Shown in pieces: positions 17,023 to 25,217 of a stretch of 64,000 bases of DNA. A program made the position numbers and the translations under genes. Below the pieces are notes generated by a model that was not told the origin of the DNA, searched no databases, and was given only the letters and a program-made list of their open reading frames with translations. Each line of letters starts with the position of its first letter. The stretch's first letter is position 1. The stretch is taken from NCBI RefSeq assembly GCF_003353065.1, contig NZ_CP027806.1, positions 1,087,001 through 1,151,000 of the forward strand, given 5' to 3'. The DNA comes from Cyclonatronum proteinivorum (GTDB taxonomy: Bacteria > Bacteroidota > Rhodothermia > Balneolales > Cyclonatronaceae).

Positions 17023-18348
17023 TCAGAAGCCAGCGCGTTCAGCGGCTCTTTCGGCTTCTTCCTGCATTCCGAGGCGGGTGTAGAGCTGGAAGAGTTTCAT
17101 CCAGTTGTCGGTTTCTTCCGGCTCAAGCTCAGCTGTTTTTTCGTAGAACGGCAGGGAAGCACGGAAGAAATCCATGGCCTGCTGCTCCATTTCGCTGAAG
17201 TCCATGTCGTCATCGAAGAGGTTGTTGATCTGATCGACGAGTGCGAGTCCGCGGTTTTCGTTGATGGCTCCCAGCGTGTAGGTGGTGTTAGGCTCGTTGG
17301 GTTCGAGCTCAAAGGCAATCATGAGCTGCTCTTCTGCGCGGTCTGCAATTGCAAAGCGGCGTTCATCCATCGCACGGATCTGATCCTGAACAGCGTCGAT
17401 GCGGCTCTCTACATCGCGTACTGCGGCTGCGCTGGGGTTGCTCTGACGGGCAAGCTCACGGAACTCCTGATTGAGATCGAATAACTCATCATACATGGCG
17501 GCGACATCTTGCGTGAGGTTGAGGTATTCCTGATAAATCTGGGAACCGAAAACAAGACGGTACTGCGCATTGGATTCATCACGCGCGATAAGGTCTTCGA
17601 GAACAGCCATTGCCTGCTCTGTTTCACCCATGCGGAAGAAGATGTTGGCCTGCTCCTGGACAAAGAAGATTTCATCCGGGAATACTTCAGCGGCAACTTC
17701 GAGGATTTCCAGGGTGCCTTCGTTGTTTTCCTGAAGCATGAAGAAGTAGGTGAGGCGCTGATAGCGGCTGAGGTCGGGCTCGGCCGCCTGATCGATGGCT
17801 TCGCGCATGTATTTGGCAGCATTGTCCACATCATTTGACATGAAATAAAGCTCGGAAAGCGCGTCGAGGTTCATGGTGCTGTCAGGCATGACTGTGTGCG
17901 CGTTGTACACGTGCTGAATGGCGAGCTGAAGCACTTCCGGCGGGTTTTCGCCTTCGAAATCAATGCCGCTGATACCCTGTGAGTACTCGTCTCTCCAGCG
18001 GTTTACCAGCAAGGGAATAGCGGTTTGAGATTCATTTGAGCTGATTTCCTGCTCGGTAAAGAGTTCATCTGCGCGAAGCATGTTGGTACGTGCATTCTGC
18101 AGGGCGTCACGGCGCTGATCAACGGGCTGCTCTTCAGCGATCTCCAGCCATGCAGCGCCCTTGTAGTAAAAGGCGTCGGCATTTTCCGGATTTTCTTCCA
18201 GTGCCGCTTCCGCTGAGGCGATAACGCCCTGGAAGTCAGCATTGCGAAGGTTGAGTTTCGCAGATTCAATGTTCGGGTCACTCGCACAGGCCAGCATTAT
18301 TGAGCCCAAAAGCGCGGCAATGACCGCTAATTTCACAGAAACTTTCAT
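17023..18348 (-). CDS. TPR-repeat lipoprotein
   Basis: 441 residues. The signal peptide MKVSVKLAVIAALLGSIMLAC gives a lipoprotein Cys at residue 21. The mature protein consists of TPR-like helical pairs (AEAALEENPENADAFYYKG, LTYFFMLQENNEGTLEIL, MGETEQAMAVLEDL) with a charged central coiled-coil-like stretch (residues about 285-345) and a last repeat WMKLFQLYTRLGMQEEAERAAE. The last repeat is similar to the C-terminal repeat of the downstream TPR lipoprotein, supporting a tandem duplication. The gene is divergent from ridA across a 220 bp spacer that should hold both promoters. Role unknown. Confidence 0.8.
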   Translation of the reverse strand: MKVSVKLAVIAALLGSIMLACASDPNIESAKLNLRNADFQGVIASAEAALEENPENADAFYYKGAAWLEIAEEQPVDQRRDALQNARTNMLRADELFTEQEISSNESQTAIPLLVNRWRDEYSQGISGIDFEGENPPEVLQLAIQHVYNAHTVMPDSTMNLDALSELYFMSNDVDNAAKYMREAIDQAAEPDLSRYQRLTYFFMLQENNEGTLEILEVAAEVFPDEIFFVQEQANIFFRMGETEQAMAVLEDLIARDESNAQYRLVFGSQIYQEYLNLTQDVAAMYDELFDLNQEFRELARQSNPSAAAVRDVESRIDAVQDQIRAMDERRFAIADRAEEQLMIAFELEPNEPNTTYTLGAINENRGLALVDQINNLFDDDMDFSEMEQQAMDFFRASLPFYEKTAELEPEETDNWMKLFQLYTRLGMQEEAERAAERAGF

Positions 18349-18572
18349 AATTTGCTGTTTATATATTAGAATAATGTCAAATTTTGGTACATCGTTGAAG
18401 ATAAGCGTACCATTTGCTTAACGCAACAATACGACGGATTTCCAACGGGTACGACTGGGTTGCAGGTTTGAGCTGCGAATTACCGTTTCGCAAGCCTGCA
18501 AGGTACTTGTCTGCCGTTGATAACGCAGCGCTGATACTGAATGCGCTATTAAAAATTCATAATTCTCTTATC

Positions 18573-18953
18573 ATGAGCCATACGATTGTAAACACGCCGC
18601 ACGCGCCAGCGGCACTGGGACCCTACTCACAGGCAACCATACACAATGGCGTGCTATACCTTTCCGGTCAGATCGGCCTGGTGCCCGAAACCGGGATGTT
18701 CGCCGGGGAAGACACACCTGCACAGGCCCGTCAGGTGATGAAGAACCTGAAAGCGGTGCTTGAAGCGGGGGGCAGTTCCTTTGATAAGGTTCTGCGGTGC
18801 ACCATATTTCTGAGCGATATGGCGGACTTTGCCGAAGTCAATGCCATTTACGGGGAGTACTTCGGGGAAAATCCGCCCGCCCGGGAAACCGTTGCCGTGA
18901 AAACCCTTCCGAAGCATGCCAGAATTGAGATCAGTGCCCTTGCTTATGTGTAG
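18573..18953 (+). CDS. ridA: RidA family reactive enamine/imine deaminase
   Basis: 126 residues from the ATG at 18573. The frame is open further upstream to 18414, but the family start MSHTIVNTPHAPAALGPYSQ fits the internal ATG. Conserved RidA features are LGPYSQA, LYLSGQIGL, the central VLRCTIFLSDMADF and the substrate-binding Arg in NPPARETVAV. RidA hydrolyses reactive enamines such as 2-aminoacrylate that arise from PLP enzymes, including cystathionine-type enzymes like the one at 14 kb. It is transcribed away from the TPR lipoprotein gene. Confidence 0.93.
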   Translation: MSHTIVNTPHAPAALGPYSQATIHNGVLYLSGQIGLVPETGMFAGEDTPAQARQVMKNLKAVLEAGGSSFDKVLRCTIFLSDMADFAEVNAIYGEYFGENPPARETVAVKTLPKHARIEISALAYV

Positions 18954-18982
18954 CTGAGCCCGCAACGGGTGTGTGGATTCTG

Positions 18983-20983
18983 TTAGCGGTTGATCTCAAA
19001 ATGCTGTTCCGTAATGTTTCCGGCATGGTCCGGTACTCTGAGAAAAATCGTGTTGATGCCCCGCTTTGGGGTAAACTCAGGATGATGGTAGCGCAGGGTA
19101 TGGCTGAAAGGGTCATACTCTGCGATTCCGCGTACGCCGTTGACGGTGAAGTACACTTCATTAAAATTGAGGCCTGAATCCAAATCGACGGCCCGCACGC
19201 TAACGAACCAGCGCCGGTCAGAACGGCGCTGCCAGATTCGGGGCCGGGTTACGGAAGGTGCGGTCGTATCAGGACGGATGACGTAGCGCCCGAATCCGTT
19301 AAGGCTGGCAACCATGGTGTTCCCTTCAATCCGCGTGCCGCTCACAACAACTTCGCGGTTGCGGCGCTCATCAACAAAATACAGCCCGTACTGCGTGTTA
19401 CCGCGCAGGGAATCCGGCAGGGTAATCATCGCCTGAAAGGGTCTGCGCATGGGCACTTCGTCCGGTGAAATGCGGATGTACTCGCGTCCGTTTTCGGTGA
19501 AGCGCGTCGCGTGTACATAGGTTGTATCAAAGGCAGCGCCGGGGGGGAAGTGCAGGACCATGCGGTAGGCGGGGAAGCGCAGCGTGGTGCGGGTATCGCG
19601 TCTGATTTGGTGCAGACGAAAGCTGTGCGGACCCGTGTGAATGCGCACCGATTCCCCGTGCAGTTTTGCGGCCTGATTGGGCATGACATCGGTGTAGGTA
19701 CGACGCATGGCGTGAAAGCTTCCTTCTTCCTGAATGCCAAAGGTTGTAGCCGGATTGCGCCGGGGGCGGATCCAGGATGAATTCCATTCGAAGGCCCGGT
19801 GCGGCTCAAAGCGGGACGCCCCGTTTACAAAGGGCTCCGGGACCGGCAACGGACTCGCTTTGAGAGAGAGCAATTGTTCCGGCGCTTCGAATCGCGGGCT
19901 TTGGGGTACATGGATGGTGAGCGTTGCAACCGAACGGTTCCCGCTGTAATCAAGGGCAACGATTTCAACATTATGCAGCCCGGGTTCGAGCCGGAGAAGC
20001 CCGTCGCCAAGGCTTCGGTCATAAAAGGGCAGGGTGTTGCCCGGTAAAATGTGGAGCCGCTGAAAGCCGCCGCGCCGCTGCAATAACAGCGGATAGACCC
20101 GGTCAATCAGCATTTGCCGCCCTTCCGCCATGGGAAAGCTGTCCACCCGCGAGTGAAAGAAAAGCGTTCCGTTTACGCGCATTTGCAGCTCGTACACCGC
20201 ATATACATTCCTGCCATTGTCAGAGCGGTCGCTTGCGTTCACCGCCAGCCCTATGGTGCCTTCTGCGGTAACCCGGCCGAAGTCGAAGGTTCCGCCCCGG
20301 CGGGCAGGGGTTAGGGTTCGCAGGGTCTTGCCGCCGTTTACCAGGGCGTCGGCACTTTTGGGCAGCACTGCCAGGCCCGAAAAAGTTGGCGGAACCGAAT
20401 CGGCGATGTCAATGCCGACAAGCTTGGGGTTGAAGGCGTCGTTCCAGGGAGAGCGCAGCTCGAAGTGAAGGTGTGGCGGCCCAATACCGGTAGAACCGGA
20501 AATCCCGATCAGGTCGCCCTGACTAAAACGAATGCCGTAGTCGGCAACAATTTTGTCAAAGCTGTGCCGGTAGGTTTGGAAGCGGTAGCTGTCAACAAGC
20601 TCCCGGATACCGGGCTCGAAATCCTGCAGGTGTGCGTAAACCGAGAAGCTGCCGTCATCATGCTGCAGGTAAATTACGTTGCCGTACCCGTGCGGACTAA
20701 TCCCGACCCGGTACAAAAGCGCGTCGCGCGTTGCATATACTTCAAAACCTTCCCTGCCCCAGGTTCCGATGTCGGCAGCTGCATGAAAATGCGCGGAACG
20801 GGTTTCGGCAAAGGTAGCGGAAAAGTAATCGCTTGCGTTGGTTGGCCACATAAAAACTGCCGTACTGTCGATGAAGTCCGGAAACCTGAGTTCCTGCGCC
20901 TGAAGCGGAAGTTGCAGGGGGATGACAAATAGGGCGCTAAGTAGAAAAAATCCTGATGAAAGCCTGCGGAAAGCCTTGCGCAT
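18983..20983 (-). CDS. Exported M23 family metallopeptidase with extended C-terminal beta domains
   Basis: 666 residues with a signal peptide ending LPLQAQ. The LytM/M23 domain lies at residues 45-185: zinc ligands H67 and D71 in HFHAAAD, H118 in YAHL and H171/H173 in HLHFELR are all present, so it is probably active against peptidoglycan cross-bridges or a peptide. The following 480 residues are predicted beta-rich (Ig-like) with no family I can name. It converges with ridA (stop codons 29 bp apart). Confidence 0.85.
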   Translation of the reverse strand: MRKAFRRLSSGFFLLSALFVIPLQLPLQAQELRFPDFIDSTAVFMWPTNASDYFSATFAETRSAHFHAAADIGTWGREGFEVYATRDALLYRVGISPHGYGNVIYLQHDDGSFSVYAHLQDFEPGIRELVDSYRFQTYRHSFDKIVADYGIRFSQGDLIGISGSTGIGPPHLHFELRSPWNDAFNPKLVGIDIADSVPPTFSGLAVLPKSADALVNGGKTLRTLTPARRGGTFDFGRVTAEGTIGLAVNASDRSDNGRNVYAVYELQMRVNGTLFFHSRVDSFPMAEGRQMLIDRVYPLLLQRRGGFQRLHILPGNTLPFYDRSLGDGLLRLEPGLHNVEIVALDYSGNRSVATLTIHVPQSPRFEAPEQLLSLKASPLPVPEPFVNGASRFEPHRAFEWNSSWIRPRRNPATTFGIQEEGSFHAMRRTYTDVMPNQAAKLHGESVRIHTGPHSFRLHQIRRDTRTTLRFPAYRMVLHFPPGAAFDTTYVHATRFTENGREYIRISPDEVPMRRPFQAMITLPDSLRGNTQYGLYFVDERRNREVVVSGTRIEGNTMVASLNGFGRYVIRPDTTAPSVTRPRIWQRRSDRRWFVSVRAVDLDSGLNFNEVYFTVNGVRGIAEYDPFSHTLRYHHPEFTPKRGINTIFLRVPDHAGNITEQHFEINR

Positions 20984-21144
20984 GGGGCGGGGCGTGTATG
21001 TAGATATGAAGCGTGCGAAAAAAAAGACGGTGTGCTGAAACAGCTGCGGTACAGGCTAAGGTTTTTTTGAAGGGCAAAGACACCTGAGCCTGTACCGCTT
21101 TTAAAAGCTGTTTCCTGTCAGCGGCTTAAGATACTGCAGATTCA

Positions 21145-21813
21145 TCATATTTCCCGTACGCTAAGGCGCAGGGTACTCAAATTATTTCCCAGTACAGCGG
21201 TTACGGAATCGCCGTTTTTCAGGGGACCAACGCCTTCCGGGGTCCCGGTGAAAATGAGATCACCGCTGTGCAGCGTAACAAAACCGGAAAGATAACTGAT
21301 GAGTGCAGGCAGGCTGAAGATCATATCCGAAGTGTTACCATGCTGCCGCCGTTCGCCATTAACCGAGAGTGAAACAGTGAGATCAGCCGGATCAGCTACC
21401 GCGGAAGCCGGCACAAAGTTGCCGATAGGAGCAAAGGTATCCATGCCTTTGGCAAGGGTCCAGGGCTGTGACTTCGCCTTTAAGGCAGACTGCAGGTCCC
21501 GCGCCGTCACATCAATGCCAATGGCGTAGCCTGAGATATAATCCATGGCCTCGTTTTCCGGGATGAAGCGTCCGGTTTTGCCGATGGAGACTACCATTTC
21601 AGCTTCATGATGAACATCTTTGGTATGCTGCGTAGGGATGATGATTTCACCGCCGTCAAATGTAATGGCTGTAATGGGTTTGCTGAATACAACCGGGAGC
21701 GCCGGTACGGGGTTGTTCAGCTCTTTGGCATGTGCCGCATAGTTACGGCCAATGCAAAAAACGGAATTAACGGACTGCATGCCGGGCAGTCCCGGTATTT
21801 TGATATTTCTCAT
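21145..21813 (-). CDS. Fumarylacetoacetate hydrolase (FAH) family protein
   Basis: 222 residues from the ATG at 21813; an ATG at 21834 adds 7 residues, and a third at 21780 (MQSVNSVFCIGRN) gives the most family-like start. Conserved elements are CIGRNYAAHAKEL, HHEAEMVV (metal-binding Glu residues), GIDVTARDLQ and FTGTPEGVGPL. Short members of this size are acylpyruvases or decarboxylases such as FAHD1/YcgM rather than true fumarylacetoacetases. It follows rpmA on the same strand after a terminator-like hairpin. Confidence 0.88.
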   Translation of the reverse strand: MRNIKIPGLPGMQSVNSVFCIGRNYAAHAKELNNPVPALPVVFSKPITAITFDGGEIIIPTQHTKDVHHEAEMVVSIGKTGRFIPENEAMDYISGYAIGIDVTARDLQSALKAKSQPWTLAKGMDTFAPIGNFVPASAVADPADLTVSLSVNGERRQHGNTSDMIFSLPALISYLSGFVTLHSGDLIFTGTPEGVGPLKNGDSVTAVLGNNLSTLRLSVREI

Positions 21814-21841
21814 GGTATTTTGATAAGAGCACATACTGAAG

Positions 21842-21872
21842 AAGCCCCTGACCTGATGGTAAGGGGCTTCAA
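21842..21872 (-). terminator. Hairpin after rpmA, probable terminator or attenuator
   Basis: GAAGCCCCT and AGGGGCTTC form a 9 bp perfect stem between rpmA and the FAH-family gene. The T tract after it on the minus strand is poor, so read-through is possible. Confidence 0.6.
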
Positions 21873-21916
21873 AACGATAAGCGGAATATCGTTAATCCGC
21901 TGCGGCAGAAGGCTGA

Positions 21917-22174
21917 TTAAGCCTGTGGTACAACCGAAACAAACTTGCGGTTGTTACGACCGGTTTTAAATTCGACAGTGCCGTGCGATGTAGCGAAGAT
22001 AGTGTAGTCTTTGCCCAAACCAACATTCTCGCCGGGATGAAACTTGGTACCCCGCTGACGAATGATGATATTTCCGGCCTGAACGAACTGACCGCCAAAT
22101 TTCTTGACACCAAGTCGTTTGCTTTCTGAATCGCGGCCGTTTCTACTGGAACCTTGACCTTTCTTATGAGCCAT
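21917..22174 (-). CDS. rpmA: 50S ribosomal protein L27
   Basis: 85 residues of typical L27: [40 protein letters not shown], then [16 protein letters not shown]. It contacts the ribosomal peptidyl-transferase region. The N-terminus starts directly at MAHKK, with no cleavable extension of the Firmicutes type. It lies 18 bp after rplU, the near-universal order rplU-rpmA. Confidence 0.97.
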   Translation of the reverse strand: MAHKKGQGSSRNGRDSESKRLGVKKFGGQFVQAGNIIIRQRGTKFHPGENVGLGKDYTIFATSHGTVEFKTGRNNRKFVSVVPQA

Positions 22175-22192
22175 TTTAGTAAGGTTTTAGGG

Positions 22193-22504
22193 TTAAACCG
22201 TAATGGAGTTGATGGTTAATTGGGTAAGATGCTGACGGTGACCGTTACTCTTCTGATAGCCCTTGCGACGCTTTTTCTTGAAAACGATAACTTTATCGCC
22301 TTTCAGGTGCTTTTCAATCGTAGCTTCAACTTTCGCTGATTCAACAACCGGGCTACCGACGGTAACGTCGTCTTCATTTGAAATAAGCAGTACCTTATCA
22401 AAAGAAACAGAAGCTTCCGCTTCCTCAGCCAGGCGATCTACAAAAATAGTATCGTTAGCTCTGACTTTATACTGATGACCGCCAATTTGTACAATTGCGA
22501 ACAT
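22193..22504 (-). CDS. rplU: 50S ribosomal protein L21
   Basis: 103 residues: FAIVQIGGHQYKV at the N-terminus and the basic KKKRRKGYQKSNGHRQHLT signature at the C-terminus. It is an rRNA-binding protein of the large subunit and the first gene of the rplU-rpmA operon. The promoter should be in 22505-22600. I saw no clear leader structure. Confidence 0.97.
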   Translation of the reverse strand: MFAIVQIGGHQYKVRANDTIFVDRLAEEAEASVSFDKVLLISNEDDVTVGSPVVESAKVEATIEKHLKGDKVIVFKKKRRKGYQKSNGHRQHLTQLTINSITV

Positions 22505-22746
22505 GATAGAAAAATTCTGTGGGTGGATTTCTGATTAGCTTGCAAATATAAGCACTAACCGGGTTATTATCAAAATTTACCGCACAGGAGTTTGCGCTCC
22601 TTTTTTCGCTTTCCCGCAGGCCATTAACGCACAGCTTTTTCTGACATCATCCCCGCATTCCCGGCCTTAGGTTTTCCGGAAATTAGCTATATTTGGCACA
22701 TCAAGTCCAAAAATTCCCCCTAACCTGATTACACGAGTCGTTTACC

Positions 22747-22938
22747 ATGAGTTTACCGAATCTGCACAAGCAGGCAATGGCTATGAAAAACAAGCGCAGG
22801 CTTCGCCTCGATGGCGGTCGCGCATGGATTAAAAACGGACAGCTGCACGACGCTGTTAAATCAGCCTCCCTCAAAATTGAGCGGAATCCTGCATTTCAGA
22901 CAGAAGAAACCAAAGCACTGCCTGCACCCAAAAAATAA
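22747..22938 (+). CDS. Small basic protein of unknown function
   Basis: 63 residues rich in Lys and Arg (MAMKNKRRLRLDGGRAWIK, then PAPKK at the end). There is no recognised domain, signal peptide or membrane segment. It is credible as a gene because it stands alone on its strand between divergent neighbours and is followed 45 bp later by a strong hairpin terminator (22981-23003). Basic content suggests nucleic-acid binding, but that is only composition. Confidence 0.55.
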   Translation: MSLPNLHKQAMAMKNKRRLRLDGGRAWIKNGQLHDAVKSASLKIERNPAFQTEETKALPAPKK

Positions 22939-22980
22939 AGCTGTCTGACCGCCTGTTGTAAAAATATCTCAGCACAAAAA

Positions 22981-23003
22981 AAGCCCGCTATCCGGGCTTT
23001 TTT
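22981..23003. terminator. Bidirectional terminator between the small basic ORF and the thioredoxin-TPR gene
   Basis: AAGCCCG and CGGGCTT pair with a short loop, with an A run before and a T run after (TTTTTTTG), so it can serve both converging genes. Confidence 0.85.
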
Positions 23004-23032
23004 TGTTTGTATGCAGCACTATCAATTTCGTC

Positions 23033-23875
23033 TTAGTACAGCGCCATTGAAAAACGGCGGCGGTATTTTTTGGCTGTCGGGTGCGCGTCGCTCAGCAGTT
23101 TGAAAACGGCAACGCAGGCTTTTCGGGCGCCGTCGTCTTCAAAGGTACGGTCTGCCATCAGTACGGAAATAAAATGCTCAAGCGCTTTGTCGTAATCGTG
23201 CGCAAAAAGAGCTTTAGCACCTGAAATGTAGGTGTCGGCCAGTTTGCCGGTTGCTGTTGGTGACGCATTGCCGCGGGCGATTTCCTGCAGGTGCTTGAGC
23301 ATAAGCAGGCTTTCGCGCTCAATTTCAAATTTACCGGTATCCGCTACCGTACCAAGCAGTTTTTCGGATGTCTCGATATCGTCAGGTAACAGCAGCATGG
23401 CAAGATCGGTGATGGCTTGCTCATCTTTTTTATCCTGTTCGTATGCCTTCTTGGCAGCTTCGAGAGCAGCTTCCCGATTCCCGGCTTCAAGCCATTTGGC
23501 TACCCCCGGTTCCTCGCCGTCTTCCTCTTCATCGCCTTCTCCTGTATCGGGCAGATTTTCTTTAAGCCATTGCCTGATCTGAGCTTCCGGCAGGGAGCCT
23601 TCAAAAGAGCCCAGCAGCTTGCCCTGATAGAGCATTCGTACGGCAGGTATGCTGCGAATCTGAAACTGTGCCGCAATTTGCTGATTCTCAGGTTCATCCA
23701 CATTAACCTTCACAAATTTCCACTTGCCCTTAGACTGTGCGGCAAGTTTTTCGAGCACGGGACCCAGCGTCCGGCAGGGCCCGCACCAGGGTGCCCAAAA
23801 ATCCAGAACGACGGGAACAGACTGACTCGGCTCGAGAATGTCAGTGCGGATATCTTTTAATTCGTAATCGGCCAT
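23033..23875 (-). CDS. Thioredoxin-TPR protein (YbbN/CnoX-like)
   Basis: 280 residues. A thioredoxin fold covers residues 1-110 with the redox motif WAPWCGPC at about residues 28-35 and the cis-proline region SIPAVRML. An acidic linker (DTGEGDEEEDGEE) leads to helical repeats such as WLEAGNREAALEAAKKAYEQ and a C-terminal domain ending TAKKYRRRFSMALY, as in YbbN/CnoX. Those proteins are redox-linked holdases that hand clients to GroEL or DnaK. E. coli CnoX lacks the CxxC pair, whereas here both cysteines are present, so oxidoreductase activity is possible. It has no signal peptide, so it is cytoplasmic. Confidence 0.85.
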   Translation of the reverse strand: MADYELKDIRTDILEPSQSVPVVLDFWAPWCGPCRTLGPVLEKLAAQSKGKWKFVKVNVDEPENQQIAAQFQIRSIPAVRMLYQGKLLGSFEGSLPEAQIRQWLKENLPDTGEGDEEEDGEEPGVAKWLEAGNREAALEAAKKAYEQDKKDEQAITDLAMLLLPDDIETSEKLLGTVADTGKFEIERESLLMLKHLQEIARGNASPTATGKLADTYISGAKALFAHDYDKALEHFISVLMADRTFEDDGARKACVAVFKLLSDAHPTAKKYRRRFSMALY

Positions 23876-23973
23876 AATCTTTAATAGGAGTATTGTTTGA
23901 AGTTCATTTTTGCGTCACTCCCTGCAAAGATAAGGCCAAATCAGCGCGACTGACAAAAGCTGTCAGCCGGCAA

Positions 23974-24618
23974 TCAGTCGGGGCGCTTGCGGTAGAAGCC
24001 AGAGCGGTTTACATGCCCGACATACCTGCCCAGCACGCGCACCTCTTCAAAAATATCGGGCTCGATGTAGATGTCGCTGAAGGCGTCGTTGGCCGGTTCG
24101 AGCCGCAACCCGTTTGGACCGTAGAAAATGCGCTTCAAACTCGTCTCACCATTGTACAGCACCGCACCGATATCACCGTCCTTAACATCATCATCCATCA
24201 GAAGCACAAAATCCCCGTCCATCACACCCACATCGCGCATGCTGTAGCCGCTAACCCGCAGCGCGTACATTTTGTCGAGACCAGGCAGCAAATGCTTGAG
24301 CGTAATCTTGCCGAGATTCGCCTCAACCGCTTCCTGCAGGTATCCCGCAGCAATAATACCGCGCACCGGAATGCCCTCATCATCTCCGGATTCCTGCCGC
24401 GAGAGCTCTTCAGGCAGCAGATACTCGCCGTCTTCAGCTTTCACCAGAAAGCCTTTTTTCAGCAGCGCCTGCAGATTCTGCGTCACACTGTTCGGCGACC
24501 TGAACCCAAATTCGTCCGCAATCTCGCGGTAGGTAGGCCAAATGCCATGATCGTGATAGAAGTCACGGATGTACTCGAAAAAGAGTTTTTGCTTGCGGGT
24601 GAGCTGTTTCAGATCCAT
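23974..24618 (-). CDS. lexA: LexA repressor, SOS response regulator
   Basis: 214 residues. The N-terminal winged helix (residues 1-70) reads LTRKQKLFFEYIRDF...PTYREIADEFGFRSPNSV; the cleavage site is A91-G92; the Ser-Lys dyad is S126 (SGYSMRD) and K162 (GETSLKR). All autoproteolysis elements are present, so it should be a functional LexA cleaved with RecA. A possible operator lies in its own upstream region (ACATA-N9-TATGT at 24634-24652). No SOS genes adjoin it. Confidence 0.93.
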   Translation of the reverse strand: MDLKQLTRKQKLFFEYIRDFYHDHGIWPTYREIADEFGFRSPNSVTQNLQALLKKGFLVKAEDGEYLLPEELSRQESGDDEGIPVRGIIAAGYLQEAVEANLGKITLKHLLPGLDKMYALRVSGYSMRDVGVMDGDFVLLMDDDVKDGDIGAVLYNGETSLKRIFYGPNGLRLEPANDAFSDIYIEPDIFEEVRVLGRYVGHVNRSGFYRKRPD

Positions 24619-24633
24619 AAGTGCCTCGGTTTA

Positions 24634-24652
24634 ACATAGGTTGTATATATGT
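24634..24652 (-). promoter_or_regulatory. Candidate LexA operator upstream of lexA
   Basis: ACATA-N9-TATGT is an inverted repeat starting 16 bp before the lexA start codon within an AT-rich stretch. Autoregulation is usual for lexA, but the operator consensus for this lineage is not known to me, so this is a weak call. Confidence 0.3.
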
Positions 24653-24772
24653 GCGTAATATATGAATGCAAACCCAAAGCGCAAACCCAAAGGCAATTGT
24701 TTTTATACGAGCAGGAAATTTCTGAAAAAGAACCGGGAAGCGCGACGATTTGCTCCCCGCTTGCTTCGGTCT

Positions 24773-24861
24773 TTTTTTATTTGGGGGAAACACCGAGAAC
24801 ATCACGGTCTTTCGTGGCAGCTCAGCGCTCCCAAATCATAATTTGAGTCCCTTGCTTTTTT
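24773..24861 (-). repeat. Dispersed 84-89 bp intergenic repeat, copy C (inverted)
   Basis: On the minus strand it begins AAAAAAGCAAGGGACTC, contains GATTTGGGA, shares CCACGAAAGACCGTGATGTT with copy A and ends GTGTTTCCCCCAAATAAAA. It is the copy closest to copy A. Confidence 0.85.
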
Positions 24862-24894
24862 GGGGCATCAGCAGACCCAATCCTTTCCCTTTAA

Positions 24895-25148
24895 CCCACA
24901 TTATACACAACTAAACAGGATTTATTTGCTAAGTGTTAGTTTAAATTTGGCTTAGCAAAAAACACCGGTAGCCCAAATTTGAGGGTGGTGTAAAGACTGC
25001 GCATCGAGCGAAGCGATTCCCACGAAGTGAAATTTCCCCGCTGGCGGCGTTGAAGCTGAAAACTCATGCTCAGGGTACTTAGGTACCCTTCCGCTGAGTT
25101 TTCAGCTTCGCCTTGCCAGCAAGAAAATTTCTTGGTGAATAATGCGGG
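24895..25148. mobile_element. MITE-like element with terminal inverted repeats, flanked by TTAA
   Basis: The left end CCCACATTATACAC and right end GTGAATAATGCGGG are imperfect inverted repeats (12 of 14 match). Each is followed outside by TTAA (24891-24894 and 25149-25152), which looks like a 4 bp target duplication. The right half is a long imperfect palindrome (25024-25137) with perfect arms at 25052-25066 and 25095-25109. There is no coding capacity. An inverted half copy sits at 33971-34136. It is probably non-autonomous; the mobilising transposase family is not known. Confidence 0.7.
25024..25137. repeat. Long imperfect palindrome inside the MITE-like element
   Basis: Arms GAAGCTGAAAACTCA and TGAGTTTTCAGCTTC are perfect over 15 bp, with inner arms AGGGTAC/GTACCCT and outer arms GCTGGC/GCCAGC, all centred on 25080. 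It could form a very stable cruciform or RNA hairpin. Confidence 0.85.
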
Positions 25149-25160
25149 TTAAAAAAGAAA

Positions 25161-25192
25161 AAGCCGGCGCTGCAGAAACCAACGCCGGCTTT
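25161..25192 (-). terminator. Rho-independent terminator of the phosphohexomutase gene
   Basis: On the minus strand AAAGCCGGCG and CGCCGGCTT form the stem, followed by TTTTCTTTTTT. It lies 26 bp after the stop codon and touches the right flank of the MITE-like element. Confidence 0.88.
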
Positions 25193-25217
25193 GAAACCGT
25201 CATCCTAAGTAAAGACC

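Larger units (their letters stand above)
24619..25217. other. Repeat-rich spacer between lexA and the phosphohexomutase gene
   Basis: It contains the lexA promoter region, inverted repeat copy C (24773-24861), the TTAA-flanked element with terminal inverted repeats (24895-25148) and the terminator of the mutase gene (25161-25192). No gene was seen. Confidence 0.75.
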
